64,000 nt of DNA, from contig JAOTOL010001560.1 of NCBI GenBank assembly GCA_034440575.1, positions 634,001 to 698,000 on the forward strand, written 5' to 3'. The translations under genes and the position numbers were made by a program. The notes beneath the pieces are model-generated. The model worked only from the letters and a program-made list of their open reading frames with translations. It was not told the origin of the DNA and ran no database searches. This DNA comes from Imbricaverruca yamaguchii. Lineage: Eukaryota; Arthropoda; Thecostraca; Neoverrucidae. Positions 14,865 to 26,852 of this stretch are shown in pieces; the stretch's first letter is position 1; each line of letters begins with the position of its first letter.

Positions 14865-15200
14865 TCAAAGTCGGTAGGCTCAGAGCACGAGCGTTCACGG
14901 CGCAGGGTCGGCCGGACGGCCTCACGGCTGTATCGGTGCCGACCCGGCGGGCCACGTGGTCACGAGTCGCCACTGCGGCTGGCCAACCGTCGGCGGCCAC
15001 CGGAGAGCGGCTGCGTCCTGGTGACGTCATCAGTCGCCGTAGGTCCGGCGGCCGCAGGTGCGGCCCCAGGTGCGGCCGAGCTCTCCCGGGGAGTGGCTTC
15101 GCCGGCGGCGACTGATGGCTGAGGCGACGGCACTCGGTTACCAAGAGCTGGGCCGCCGCCACCGCCTGGGTGTGGGGGGGGGGGGAGAGGCGGCCGTCGG
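14865..15200. other. GC/CpG-rich patch
   Basis: Rich in CGGC and CpG, ending in a G10 run next to the CR1 fragment. Open frames on both strands (81-122 codons) look like composition effects. Confidence 0.6.
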
Positions 15201-15207
15201 TCCATGA

Positions 15208-15540
15208 CAATGAGAAATGATGCAATTAGAGGTCATAAATTCAAAATTAAAATTAACCACAGCAGAACAAGGTTAAGGCAGACTTTCTTCACCAACAGGG
15301 TAGTGGAACACTGGAACCAGCTGCCAGAAAACATTGTCAGTAGCAGCACATTGAACATCTTTAAAAACAGCATAGACATTCATTATGAGAATAGATGGAT
15401 TGCTTTTCAGTATTACAGGGAGGGCTGATTGACAGATTTGGTGGGCAACTGGTTCAGTGTACAGAGTGCAACCAAGAAGGGCCCTTGTGGCTCATAGTTG
15501 CACTAATCTTGTATGTCTTTATGTCTTTATGTCTTTATGA
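15208..15540 (+). mobile_element. CR1-type LINE, 3' end only
   Basis: This is a close relative of 25488-25810. It contains the end of ORF2 (IKINHSRTRLRQTFF, VVEHWNQLPENIVSS, TLNIFKNSID), the 3' UTR (GGGCCCTTGTGGCTCATAGT) and a terminal TATGTCTT octamer repeated just over three times (15509-15538). Severe 5' truncation and a short 3' repeat are typical of CR1. The reading frame is open here, so this copy is younger than the one at 23220. Confidence 0.88.
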
Positions 15541-17630
15541 CGAGCCGCTCGAGCCGACTGGGAGTGGCAGTGTAGCGGCGGCCGATACATCGCACACTGC
15601 CCACAGAACCAACAGGTTCGTGCTTTTGCATGAGGAAGCAATGTTATCGGCATGTATAAGCCTGTAGTTCCTCTGTTATTTGCTACGTTTCCACATTCCC
15701 CGAGGCCAATAAGGGTGTGAGGTCACGTGGCACATGGAGTTGAACGTTCGCGTGTGAGCATGCAAGGTCGAAGTTTCGCCCGAACTAACTTTAAAGGATG
15801 CATGGTGATAACAGCCGATATCACCCCCATGGTGGCAGGCTGGCCAAATTCAATCATCACTCATCGGTTGTACGTTCATGATGCTGTATTAGGCTGATTG
15901 ATCTGTAGTTACTTGATACAATTATTTCTATGTGTTTTTCGTCGTGCGTCTGTGCCTCATCCCCGTTATATTTTTGGCTTGAAACTATGTCACTGATGTC
16001 ATCTGACTTACCCGTCGACCTTGCCGCAATTGTCGACAAACATGCTATAACGGTGGCTTCCCATTTTTTTTCAAGCTAATTGTGTGTGACTTTTCCGTTT
16101 TCCTTCCTGTTCAGAATGTCGTTTACATGGGCTACCATATGAAGTGGTAAGGAGAAGGTGATGGGTAATATTCAATAAGCTATGTTCATTTTTCGGAGAT
16201 TCCGTATTTTTGGGATAGTTCCATTGAACGTTAATTAGGAACATTTCGTGTAACGATTGCGGTTCTACTGGACCGAATCAATACAGGGTATGATCAGGGG
16301 TATCGATTTTTTAAAAACATGGGGGGGGGGCGAAGTGTACTAGATCCCCTCTACCCATCCCCCCAACCAAAAACTCATCGGATTTCGCACACTATATTTT
16401 CAGACCTCAATAATTATGATTTTCACGATGCATATGTTTATGCTTTTTCAGCATCCTCGCGAACGGGAAAATCGTCCGATAGCAGGTGAAGTCACATAAG
16501 CAAAAGAGCAGTGCACAGTACATGTCAATACAAACTGTGAATCATAGCATGCTACTAAAGTGTCATGTAGTGGACTCGGGTACACCGTCATTGTCAACGT
16601 TATCGTTATCGTCATCGTCATCTTCAACGTCGCCGTCGCTCTCTCCTTCCTCCACACACCAACAAACACACAACGCTGAAATTAAATATTTATGCGCCGA
16701 TTTGCAGGCTAAAACACATCGGCCTTGATGGAACATCGGAGCACAGCAAGCCTGAACTGTGATGACGATGGGTGAAGTTATTTCCTTGGTGCCTAACATT
16801 AGGGAGGGACGAAGCGAAAGTTTTGCTTGGGCGAGTTCAGGGTCGGGGAGGGGGCACAGCTTCCACAAAATCATGGAAACCGAAAATAATGTCCTCTGAT
16901 CAAACATGTGCACTTATGTAGTCATCTTGATCGCCGAGTCTAGTCAGTCACCACACACCACACCAATCAAACTAAAATGCACAACGAATCGTATGCATCA
17001 ATTAACGCAATCGTCTTACTATTTGTTTCACAACAGTTTAGAAGTTTCACCCGTACCCAATGTCGCAGCCAAGAGCAAGAATTTGAAACACTGGGTACAA
17101 GCCTCACCGTTCACTTCTGAGGAATTCGAAAAGGTTAGCCCTGGAGATTCCCAGAAGTGCCATCGGACGGTTTTGAAATGGATATGTTGGCTCGAATGAC
17201 TTTTTTTTGGCTCTGGAGTCCGGAATAAAAAGTACAAAACTTCGGAAATTGGGAATAATATCAGAAATCAAAACAGTGTTCCAATCGTTGGAATTGGAAT
17301 AGTCCACCCACCAGGTGTGTTGCAACAGGAGCATTTTTACTGCAGCCCTGTTAATACTTGTAATCTTTCCCTCCGAAGGGTTAAGTGCGGAGTTTTGTAC
17401 ATCTTTGGTGGTGGTTGGACCAACCATATTCGCCTTCTTGATCGCATTCACCAATTTGATTTCTAATTGCCTTGAAATTGACTTCGGACGGATCAAGGCA
17501 GATAATATTCCCAAGTCTCCAAGATGCCACCATTCGCAGTAGTTGCAGCATAGCAACACCAAATCCAGAGCATACTATACTCATGCTCATGGCATACTAA
17601 TACTAATGCAGCATACTCATATTTGGTTTT
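15541..17630. other. No recognisable feature
   Basis: Contains a G10 run (16321) and a CATCGTCATCTTCAACG triplet-like tract (16605-16650). Minus frames up to 152 codons (17104-17562) are unrecognised. Confidence 0.5.
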
Positions 17631-17654
17631 AAGGTTTCATATTTGGTAGCAAGA

Positions 17655-18218
17655 GTAATATAGCATAATCCCTAACGCTACTTTTGATGTAAACTCAGCA
17701 CCTCCTGGTATATTGAGGGTCGTACATTTCGTCTCACGCAATGTGTAAAACCCAGGAGCACTTAAGAGCCATTCTTCGTTGCATTAAACTATCGAATTCC
17801 ATTTAGATCCCGGTTCAGGCAGTAAATACCCTGCTGAACTTTATATTAACCAATTCATGGCGTTCCTCGTCGCCTGCAAAGACAGAGTCGGCTCCCATTG
17901 CTTCGAATTCGACTACGCTGCGCTGTTTTTCACATATAGCAGCAGCACATTTTCTTTGCCGTTTACTTCCAATGTGCACAAGAAGAGTCATTGAAACGCC
18001 TTGCGGAATATGCTTTTGCAATGTTATTTCTTACATATTCAATTTGGTGACGGTTAATCCCGATTACCTTTCCGGGTCCAACATCTTAAAAATGTGACCG
18101 TTTATTTCTGTACCTTTAAGAGGTATTTCTGCTAACTTGATATTGACGTGCGAGTTCGACGAATATTTCACGGTGCCATGCACGGCTGAGGCATACGTTT
18201 AGCTAGATATCAACAAGA
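17655..18218 (+). mobile_element. Insertion carrying repeat D, flanked by 24-bp direct repeats
   Basis: Positions 17631-17654 and 18219-18242 are identical 24-base direct repeats (beginning aaggtttcatatttgg). The enclosed 564 bp begins with one arm of repeat D (CCTAACGCTACTTTTGATGT, 17671) and the shared CATTCTTCGTTGCATTAAAC segment. No coding sequence was recognised in the remainder. Confidence 0.55.
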
Positions 18219-18242
18219 AAGGTTTCATATTTGGTAGCAAGA

Positions 18243-18604
18243 CGAAACAATAATTATTTGTATCTGATTACTATTTCATAATTATATTTTGTTGGCTTCC
18301 GAAGACATGACCCATCGAGTGCACCAAGAAAGCAATCATGGCGATTGTGCTCGTGACGTGACTTTTGTATGTGGGTTCGGTGTCAGCTTCTCCATATTAA
18401 AAGTTACGTTTTTGCATTGACGCTATGGTTATTATAATATTTGCTGTCGAAGCATCCTCACAGGTGCCAGTATAGTTAAATGAGCATACATGCTCGTGCG
18501 TCGCAACACCTCGCATGAATTTACACCCCTTCTAGGGCCAAGATGACGTCAGAGGCAGTTTCACGTCATCTGTTACATAGTCATATAGTCATATAGTGTT
18601 CGAC
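18243..18604. other. No recognisable feature
   Basis: AT-rich spacer between the direct repeat and TTAA-element copy 2; nothing recognised. Confidence 0.5.
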
Positions 18605-19337
18605 TTAGCCCGTGCCGTTCCGATGGGGGGGGGGGGCGTTGACGACGACCTTCCCTAAGGTTTTTTCACGAACTGTGAAATAAATTTGACATGCCGTTTC
18701 CCACAGAAATGTGGCATATCGTGTCAAAACTTTGAAGTTAGGTCATCCAGGGTCAACGAGTTAGTCAAGGTCAAGTGAGGTCACCTAAAAAAGTTACACT
18801 AGTCGTCACGCTTTAACGGATAAAACTATTTGAATGAAACTTTCAGCGTTTGCTTATCTTTAGGGATGCAACAAAACGGACAAGAGGAGTTTTTCATTTT
18901 TATCGTTTTTGATTACTTTTTAATTTTGTATATTTGCCCATTAGAGTTAACATCGAAGATTCTGGCTAAAATAGGCATTTTTTATTGGAGCAAGTAGACT
19001 TCGAACAACATTGTTTCGGTCCGTTCTACCCATTAGGAAAGGAAAGTTAAAGAAAATTTGAAAACTCAACATTTTGAAATAAAAAAAATTGATTTTTGGT
19101 GGGCAAAAATTATTTTGTCCTGATCGACTTAGCTTTCCTTTTCTGATTGCAATTTTTTTTGATAATATTTTGTTTGTGGGTGGTGTCTGGCCCTACTCAT
19201 CGAGCGCCTTCCGATGACACCTATTTAGTTTCCGTACGACCCTTAGTTTGGAGATTAGATGGAGCGGGGTCTCTATCGAGCCCCACCCCCCCCGGGACGG
19301 GGTGTGAGAATCTGACAGGGGAGACGGGGCGGATTAA
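18605..19337 (+). mobile_element. TTAA-ended non-autonomous transposon, copy 2
   Basis: A 733-bp diverged copy. The left end TTAGCCCGTGCCGTTCCG has one change in TTAA, and the right end is GACGGGGCGGATTAA. It shares GGTCAACGAGTTAGTCAAGG and GATTCTGGCTAAAATAGG with copies 1 and 3. The ORF at 19147 lies in its right end and is not a gene. Confidence 0.75.
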
Positions 19338-20503
19338 TTAGAGCCACAAGGCCCACCCAGTAATGTAAAGTCTGTAACGGGAGAATATCATATGCCTGGA
19401 CAAAAGACACTCATCATCCCACCCAATACCGCATCCAAAATTCCGGAAAAAAACGTCCAACAACCCACACACCCGTCATTGCCCATTTATCTTACCTGTC
19501 CAGTTATATTCACTCTATTACGCGTAACGCACATGTGGATAGAGTGACCCACCAATAATTTCCAAACTTCATCCGTGCAACTTCTACTAAGATCCTAGCA
19601 TATATATTGTCCGACCCCGAAGCTTTATTTGGTTATATATTCTGCAACTGCTTTTCTTCTTATTTTGCAATTATTTCAAGATTTCCCAACCTATCACCTA
19701 CCATGGTGAAACCTTCAGTTGTTTCCAATGCATCAGAGTACTCTTCAGCATAGACTGATGATAATTTCCGGCTTAGAGACTCCACTATGTCACGCTGTGT
19801 TTTCAAGCAACATGTGCGTCAGTTTCGGTGACACGGATCGTATCCCAGCTGTAGTATTTTATTAGCTCAATTTAAATGTCCAGGGAAGGCGATGGTATTG
19901 TTTTCCGGAATAAAGCTAATTGCAATGCATACCTTATATTGCTGACCGCATTATGTCAACAGATTGTGAGTTTACAGACCCATTTTATTTGTACTATTTG
20001 TGGAACTATTGTGCGCCGTTTATGCCTACATAATGGGTCTGTAGGCATCTACCCAGATTTATAGGCAGATAATTAAGCTACACATTGCATAATTGATAGA
20101 ACAGTGGAATGAATCCAGTTTAAGCTATCTTTCCATGTGCTTAACTTTAAGGGTGCCTGTCAAAATAGGCATGCAGGAAAATTGCTGATTAGTGGCATCA
20201 TAAATTTGTAGACAAGTAAAACTGTTCAACATCGGGTAACCCCGACATTGTATTATGCAGAAATGTAGTTGGAAACAAAGAAGGCAGGATTATTATTTTC
20301 TTCAACATTTGTCTCCATGGGAACAGCTTCAAAGCTAGTCCGTTATTTCATCCGTTTGTGTTTGCCAAACTATCAAATCCGCTCCTGCATCCGTACCAAG
20401 CGGATATCCAATATGTGTTATGTTCTTGTCGGGGGTACATTTCATCGAAATATTGGCAACCATTCCATTTTTTTAAAATATGGTCCGCTGCGTTGCGGGC
20501 TGG

Positions 20504-20506
<3 letters not shown>
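19338..20506. other. No recognisable feature
   Basis: AT-rich; the imperfect inverted words ACAGACCCATT (19975) and AATGGGTCTGT (20032) form a small palindrome. Confidence 0.45.
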
Positions 20507-20551
<45 letters not shown>

Positions 20552-20571
20552 GTTTATATATATATATGTTG

Positions 20572-20644
<73 letters not shown>
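20507..20644. repeat. (TA)n microsatellite, interrupted
   Basis: TA repeats broken by TATGTATATGTTTATA and GTTGATATA segments. Confidence 0.97.
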
Positions 20645-20648
<4 letters not shown>

Positions 20649-21179
20649 CCTTCACTGGCAGGGAGCTCTTGCTTTGAAGGTGGCAATGCTATGGATTGGT
20701 TTGCTGTCATTATACAATGAAGTAACGTGGAAAGTGCACTCCCTTCCAGTTTATCCTGGCTTTCACCTGTGTGTTTCAAACAAATGTGAAGTGATATAAA
20801 GAAATGGTTCTTGCACAACTTACGGTTGATAACATCACTATTGTGCTGTCTGTTTGTGCTCAACTTTAGTAACCCCAAGGATGCATGAACTTGTTGAAAT
20901 GTGACAACTAAAAGTGTGATTCTCTTCATTCGCTTTCGTGAATTAGAAAACACCGGTTGCAATACTAACATAAAATGATTGCAAGTTTCCTTCCAGCAAC
21001 ACCCTTTCGCTTAACTGCCGTGCAAATGTTGGGACCATGGTTGCCGATGGAAAGTAAAATAAAATGTGTCATAGTGTTGTGAGTTGTTCTAACCGCATGA
21101 TGTCCTTCACGACACCAGTAACACACGGAATTCACCACTTCCGCCGATTCCAGAGCGCACCACACATTTCAGATCTATG
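20645..21179. other. No recognisable feature
   Basis: Unique-looking sequence; no motif or frame of interest. Confidence 0.5.
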
Positions 21180-21720
21180 CCAATTTTATTCATTGAGCGC
21201 ACGACCTCCCTCTCGGACTTGAGGAATGCGACACCGCCTCGACACGTTGACAACACTGCATTCACTCGAGACACAGAGCGCATTTGACCGTCGGCAAACA
21301 CGGCCGGCGGACGCTCCGACCGTTGGATGAGCGGCTGCGACATGGACAGCTGATGCGGACAGCAACAAATCAACAGTGTCTCGTGCCGACGTCCGCCGCA
21401 GCCGCCGTCGAATGCATTTATCACAAGTTCAGAACTCATTCAGCAGTCACGCTCGCGGACGCACGTCTTTCCCGCGCCGGTTCTACTCGCTTTGCCGCCC
21501 CGCCTCGCCAGGACATGCTACTCGGTGCTGCTTGTACTCGATGCTGCCGATGTTGATTGGTGCCGCTCGCCGGTGGGCTTCCCGCCACGGCTACTCGCTA
21601 CTCAGTGACCTCGGATGGGGTCGGACGATCCCATCCGAGGTCGACGACCGTCGCGGGGCTTTCGGCTCATGATCACCGACAGCTGGTGGCTGGGCCGGAA
21701 ATGGATCGCTGTGCAGCTGT
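21180..21720. other. GC/CpG-rich patch
   Basis: CpG-rich with overlapping frames of up to 110 codons on both strands, none recognisable. It could be an unmethylated island or an unidentified first exon. Confidence 0.5.
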
Positions 21721-22639
21721 CGTGCAAATAAAAGCGAACACCCCTCCGAACAGAAACGGCGGTGAGCAATGTTTTGATCGCCCTTGATCCGTGAATGTTA
21801 GCAATTAGTGGCACTATAAGAACTTTTGTTTGTTACTTTGAGGACCTCTAACGTTGAATATGACAAGGGCTTATTATAGTCTGGGTCATTGAGCCGAGCT
21901 GGACTCTTAATAGCTGGTCATCTACATGACACTTAGTTTTATTCGTACTTGTCTTAATGATTCATGAACGACGTGTGATTTTTCCATGCTCCTGTCGCCA
22001 AGCCCGTCCGCCTTGTATGCCTCGTGATGCACCGCTTCAATGACGTAGACGAAACACAACTGTAGTGAATAATGCCATACGTACTCAAATAGCGAGGTTG
22101 TTTAGGGTACCAGCGGTGAGCAGCATTGCCAACCGATACCTTTTGCGGCAGAATCACCAGATGAAAACAAAGCAGCTTCTTTACTTCAGTACTTGACCAA
22201 GATAGCTAGTTGGCTTCTCGCAGTTCAGTCTGCCCCTATTCATTGTCATACTTTCATTAACATTCTATTGAACTTGAAGAAGAATCCGACCAAAACAACA
22301 AGCTACTGAATCAACAAACTAATGACACAACAACATAATAGAACTGCCAAGCTTCCAAGTTCCCGCCTTTCGTCCATTTACCACAATAATGCACACTTAC
22401 TCCATTCAAGTTACGAACTTCAAGGACAGCCAGCATGCCCAAGTTACTTGCCCACACAACATTAGTGGAACTTCCACTAAGCTGATCACTGGACGTGACA
22501 CCACAGCTCCCAATAGACGAGCATCCAATACATTCACGAAGGTGTCTCAATGGGGCTCATTTCGGCGAGGGTACTGTGTGTGTGTGTACGATACTACTAG
22601 GGGAGGTAACTCTTCAGGTAGATTGCAGGCACCCCAGCG
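21721..22639. other. No recognisable feature
   Basis: Unique-looking sequence with a short GT run at 22575. Confidence 0.5.
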
Positions 22640-22945
22640 CACTCCTGAATGCACCGATCGCCCTCGACACTGTTCGCGCACGCGGGGCGCGCCTCACTAC
22701 ATGCCCGGACACATTTGATTGCGATTTCTGGCGTGTCGGCCGCTGTCCCGAAAGCTGCGAGCGCGGACGCCACGGCCGGACCGGACGTCGCCATTTCAAC
22801 TGCTCTCGCCGCCGTCTTTTGTTCCGGCCGTCCTGCAACGAAGGCAGCTCGTAAATACGTGGCTCCGTTCGCTGAGCCGTGCTCTGCTGAGGAGCGAGCC
22901 GTAGAAACTTTCCGGCCGTAGTTCGTCTGCGGACAGTTATCGGGC
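22640..22945. other. GC/CpG-rich patch
   Basis: CpG-rich sequence directly left of the 23-bp satellite. No recognised protein. Confidence 0.5.
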
Positions 22946-22947
22946 GG

Positions 22948-23205
22948 CAGGCTTGCCACACACACCGCGGCCGCCTTGCCACACACACCGCGGCAGCCTT
23001 GCCACACACACCGCCTTGTCACACACACACCGCCTTGCCACACACACACAGCCTTGCCACACACACCGCGGCAGCCTTGCCACACACACCGAGGTAGCCT
23101 TGCCACACACACCGCCTTGTCACACACACACCGCCTTGCCACACACACACAGCCTTGCCACACACACCGCTTTGCCACACACACACCGCGGCCGCCTTGC
23201 TACGA
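22948..23205. repeat. 23-bp satellite, left block
   Basis: A heterogeneous array built from TTGCCACACACACCG and GGCAGCC parts, with units shortened or lengthened (CCGCCTTGCCACACACAC). It is the same family as 25822-26852 but less homogeneous; the CR1 element at 23220 separates the two blocks. Confidence 0.9.
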
Positions 23206-23219
23206 ACCCTGCCACACCC

Positions 23220-25815
23220 TGCTTTCTACCGATCAGGAACCCTGTCACATTCTCAGCAACTGGAGCTGGATAAGTTGATTTGTGAGGAAATCAGTAGAAA
23301 CTTTCAGAGCAAGTGCCTTATTCTTGGTGACTTTAATCAAAAAGGATATGAAAATGTTGGTGTTGGCTCCCCACCATGCAAAATGTTCAGGAAATGCCTT
23401 GAAGAGGACCTGTTCTTACACCAGTTTGTATCGGAACCTACCAGGCGTGGCGCATTCTTGGACCTTGTATTTTCGGATTTAAGTGACTTGGTTCAAGACG
23501 TGACTGTAGGAGAAACTCTGGGAAGAAGTCACCATAACATGGTTAGATTCAAGGCACATGTAGTATTATTAAGGATAATTTGGTAAAGGTTCCAAATTTC
23601 AACAGAGCAGACTTTGACTGCATGAGAGCGGCTTTAAGTGCCATCAGATGGGAAGAAGAATTCTCCAATTTAAATGCCTGTGAAATGTGGGAAAAGTTCA
23701 AATCTTACTTGAAGGAAATTCAGATTAAACGTGTTCCCCAAAAGCAAAGATGCAAAAAGGGGTAGGAAAGCCAGCATGGCTTACACCGACTTGATAAAAG
23801 CAATTAAGGCTAAGAAAGATGCATTTAGAGTGCTTAAGGAAGGTTCAAATATCGTAAATGTAAAGGCGTATCAAAAAGCTAGGGACCTGTGAAGCAAAAA
23901 ACCAGAGCAGCAAAGCGAGCAAAATAACTGGATTTAGCTAGGAACTGTAATGGGGACAGTAAAAAGTTCTTTAGTTTCTACAAGCTGAGTAAAGTATCTA
24001 GCACAATTGGTCCACTGTAAGTAAAGGGGACTATATTGGGTGAGGATAGTGAGATGGTTCAGGAGCTGAGCAGGCAGTTTAAATCAGTGTTTACATTGGA
24101 AGATATGACCAATGTGCCGACCGTACACCATAGTTCAGTGGCATGTGATCGGATAAATGATGTTGATTTCATTGATAGTGATGTTGTTTTCAATCATATC
24201 AGGAAAATTAAGCCAAACAAGGCAGCAGGACCTGATGAAATTTATGCTAGGGTATTGCTGGAAGCTGAAAAGAACTGGCAATTCCACTTAGAATAATATT
24301 TTGTAGATCTGTTTCACAAAATGAAATTCCAACAGGTTGGAAAAGGGCAAATGTAGTTGCTATTTTCAAGAAAGGAGAAAGATGAAAAGTAGAAAACTAT
24401 AGGCCAGTAAGTCTCACATCCCTAGTCTGCAAGGTACTGGAATCAATTATCAAGGATAGAATAGTTAGTTATCTGGAAGGAAACAGATTGATTCAAAATA
24501 CTCAACATGGGTTTAGGAAAGGGCGATCGTGTCTCACCAATCTCTTGGACTTTTTTAACTTCGTCACAGAACAAATTGATCAGGGAACTCAGGTTGATGT
24601 AGCATATCTTGACTTTAGTAAGGCCTTTGACAAGGTACCCCATAAACGGTTAATGATACAGCTTCAGGCCCATGGTATTGCAGGTAGCATCTTAAAATGG
24701 ATAGCGTTGTGGCTTTCAGATAGACAACAAAGAGTGATGCTAAATGGTACAAAGTCATCATGGCAAAATGTTCTTAGTGGAGTCCCCCAGCGGTCAGTAC
24801 TGGGGCCACTACTGTTCATTATATTTGTAAATAGCATTGAAAGTGGCCTAAGCAGTAAGGTTTTGAAATTTGCGGATGATTTGAAGGTCTTTAGGGAAAT
24901 AACAGGTCAAAATGAGCATATCTCGCTGCAAAAAGACTTCGACGAACTTGTGAAGTGGTCCGAAGAATGACAAATGAAATTTAATTTTGATAAGTGCAAA
25001 ATCATGCATGTAAGTAAGCAGCATATGAAGGCCCCAAACTTGATGGGTGGCCAGGTGCTACCAGTGACTCAACATGAGAAGCATTTAGGTGTTATTCTAA
25101 ACACAAAAGTGGTGGCATCAGAACAGACAAAGGAAGCCAGGAAGAAGGCACTGAGAATGCTTGGGGAAATAAATAGGAGTGTATTATACAGAAGTGAGGA
25201 AGTCATCAGGAAGCTTTACTGTGCATATGTCAGGCCACATTTGGAATACCGCATCCAAGCTTGGTCTCCTAGCTATGGAAAGGTTGTTGGCTTTTAGAGA
25301 GAGAGTACAAAAGAGGGCTACAAAAATGGTCAATGGTATAAGCAACCTGGCATATGAGGAAAGATTGAAGAAATTGAGTATGTTTTCACTTAGATAAAGA
25401 AGGCTGAGAGGAGACTCATCGAGGTCCTTAAATTTGTCCATGGTCTGGAGAGGGGATATCTTGGGGAACTGTTTTGATTTAACAGAAATGTTGCAATTAG
25501 AGTTCATGAATTCAAAATTAAAGTTAACCACAGCAGAACAAGGTTAAGACAGTGTTTTTTTCTCTCACCAACATGGTAGTAGAACACTTGAACCAGCTGC
25601 CAGAAACCATTGTAAGTAGCAGCACATTGAACATCTTTAAAAACATCATAGCCAATGTACTAGACATCTTTAAAAACAGCATAGACAGTGTAATAGAGGG
25701 ATTGCTTTTCAGTATTACAGGGAGGGCTGATCGACAACTGGTCAAGTGTACAGAGTGCAACCAAGAAGGGCCCTTGTGGCTCATAGTTGCACTAATCCTT
25801 TATGTCTTTATGGCT
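23220..25815 (+). pseudogene. CR1-type LINE: partial endonuclease and reverse transcriptase
   Basis: The element begins inside the endonuclease (LILGDFNQKG at about 23318; the usual SDH near the end reads SHHN) and runs through the reverse transcriptase. Landmarks are NYRPVSLTSLVCKVLES, GFRKGRSCLTNLLDFF, VDVAYLDFSKAFDKVPH, SGVPQRSVLGPLLF (Arg for the usual Gly) and FADDLK, whose two catalytic Asp are intact. Then come the CR1 signatures YVRPHLEY, RVQKRATKMV and YEERLKKLSMFSLR and a C-terminal NQLPETIVSSSTLN. Frameshifts and stops occur near 23577, 23763, 23892, 24294, 24385, 24970 and 25395, so it is inactive. The 3' end near 25790 carries TTTATGTCTTTATGGC, a decayed form of the 8-bp terminal repeat seen at 15540. 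The same 23-bp satellite lies on both sides. Confidence 0.9.
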
Positions 25816-25821
25816 TATGAC

Positions 25822-26852
25822 ACACACACACTGCGGCAGCCTTGCCACACACACCGTGGCAGCCTTGCCACACACACCGTGGCAGCCTTGCCACACACAC
25901 CGTGGCAGCCTTGCCACACACACCGTGGCAGCCTTGCCACACACACCGTGGCAGCCTTGCCACACACACTGCGGCAGCCTTGCCACACACACTGCGGCAG
26001 CCTTGCCACACACACCGTGGCAGCCTTGCCACACACACCGTGGCAGCCTTGCCACACACACTGCGGCAGCCTTGCCACACACACCGTGGCAGCCTTGCCA
26101 CACACACCGTGGCAGCCTTGCCACACACACCGTGGCAGCCTTGCCACACACCGTGGCAGCCTTGCCACACACACCGTGGCAGCCTTGCCACACACACACT
26201 GCGGCAGCCTTGCCACACACACTGCGGCAGCCTCGCCACACACACCGTGGCAGCCTTGCCACACACACCGTGGCAGCCTTGCCACACACACCGTGGCAGC
26301 CTTGCCACACACATTGCGGCAGCCTTGCCACACACACCGTGGCAGCCTTGCCACACACACCGTGGCAGCCTTGCCACACACACCGTGGCAGCCTTGCCAC
26401 ACACACTGCGGCAGCCTTGCCACACACACCGTGGCAGCCTTGCCACACACACCGTGGCAGCCTTGCCACACACACCGTGGCAGCCTTGCCACACACACCG
26501 TGGCAGCCTTGCCACACACACTGCGGCAGCCTTGCCACACACACCGTGGCAGCCTTGCCACACACACCGTGGCAGCCTTGCCACACACACCGTGGCAGCC
26601 TTGCCACACACACTGCGGCAGCCTTGCCACACACACCGTGGCAGCCTTGCCACACACACCGTGGCAGCCTTGCCACACACACTGCGGCAGCCTTGCCACA
26701 CACACCGTGGCAGCCTTGCCACACACACCGTGGCAGCCTTGCCACACACACCGTGGCAGCCTTGCCACACACACCGTGGCAGCCTTGCCACACACCGCGG
26801 CAGCCTTGCCACACACACCGTGGCAGCCTTGCCACACACACCGCGGCAGCCT
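25822..26852. repeat. 23-bp satellite, right block
   Basis: About 44 units of a 23-mer reading TTGCCACACACACCG then TGGCAGCC, with a common variant ACTGCGGCAGCC. Each unit holds the dyad TGCCAC/GTGGCA around a seven-base loop. Long frames on both strands (up to 504 codons, CHTHRGSLA or CVWQGCHGV type) arise only from this unit. Confidence 0.95.

Noticed and set aside
25822..26852. CRISPR array
   Set aside because: Units are contiguous with no unique spacers, and the genome is eukaryotic.
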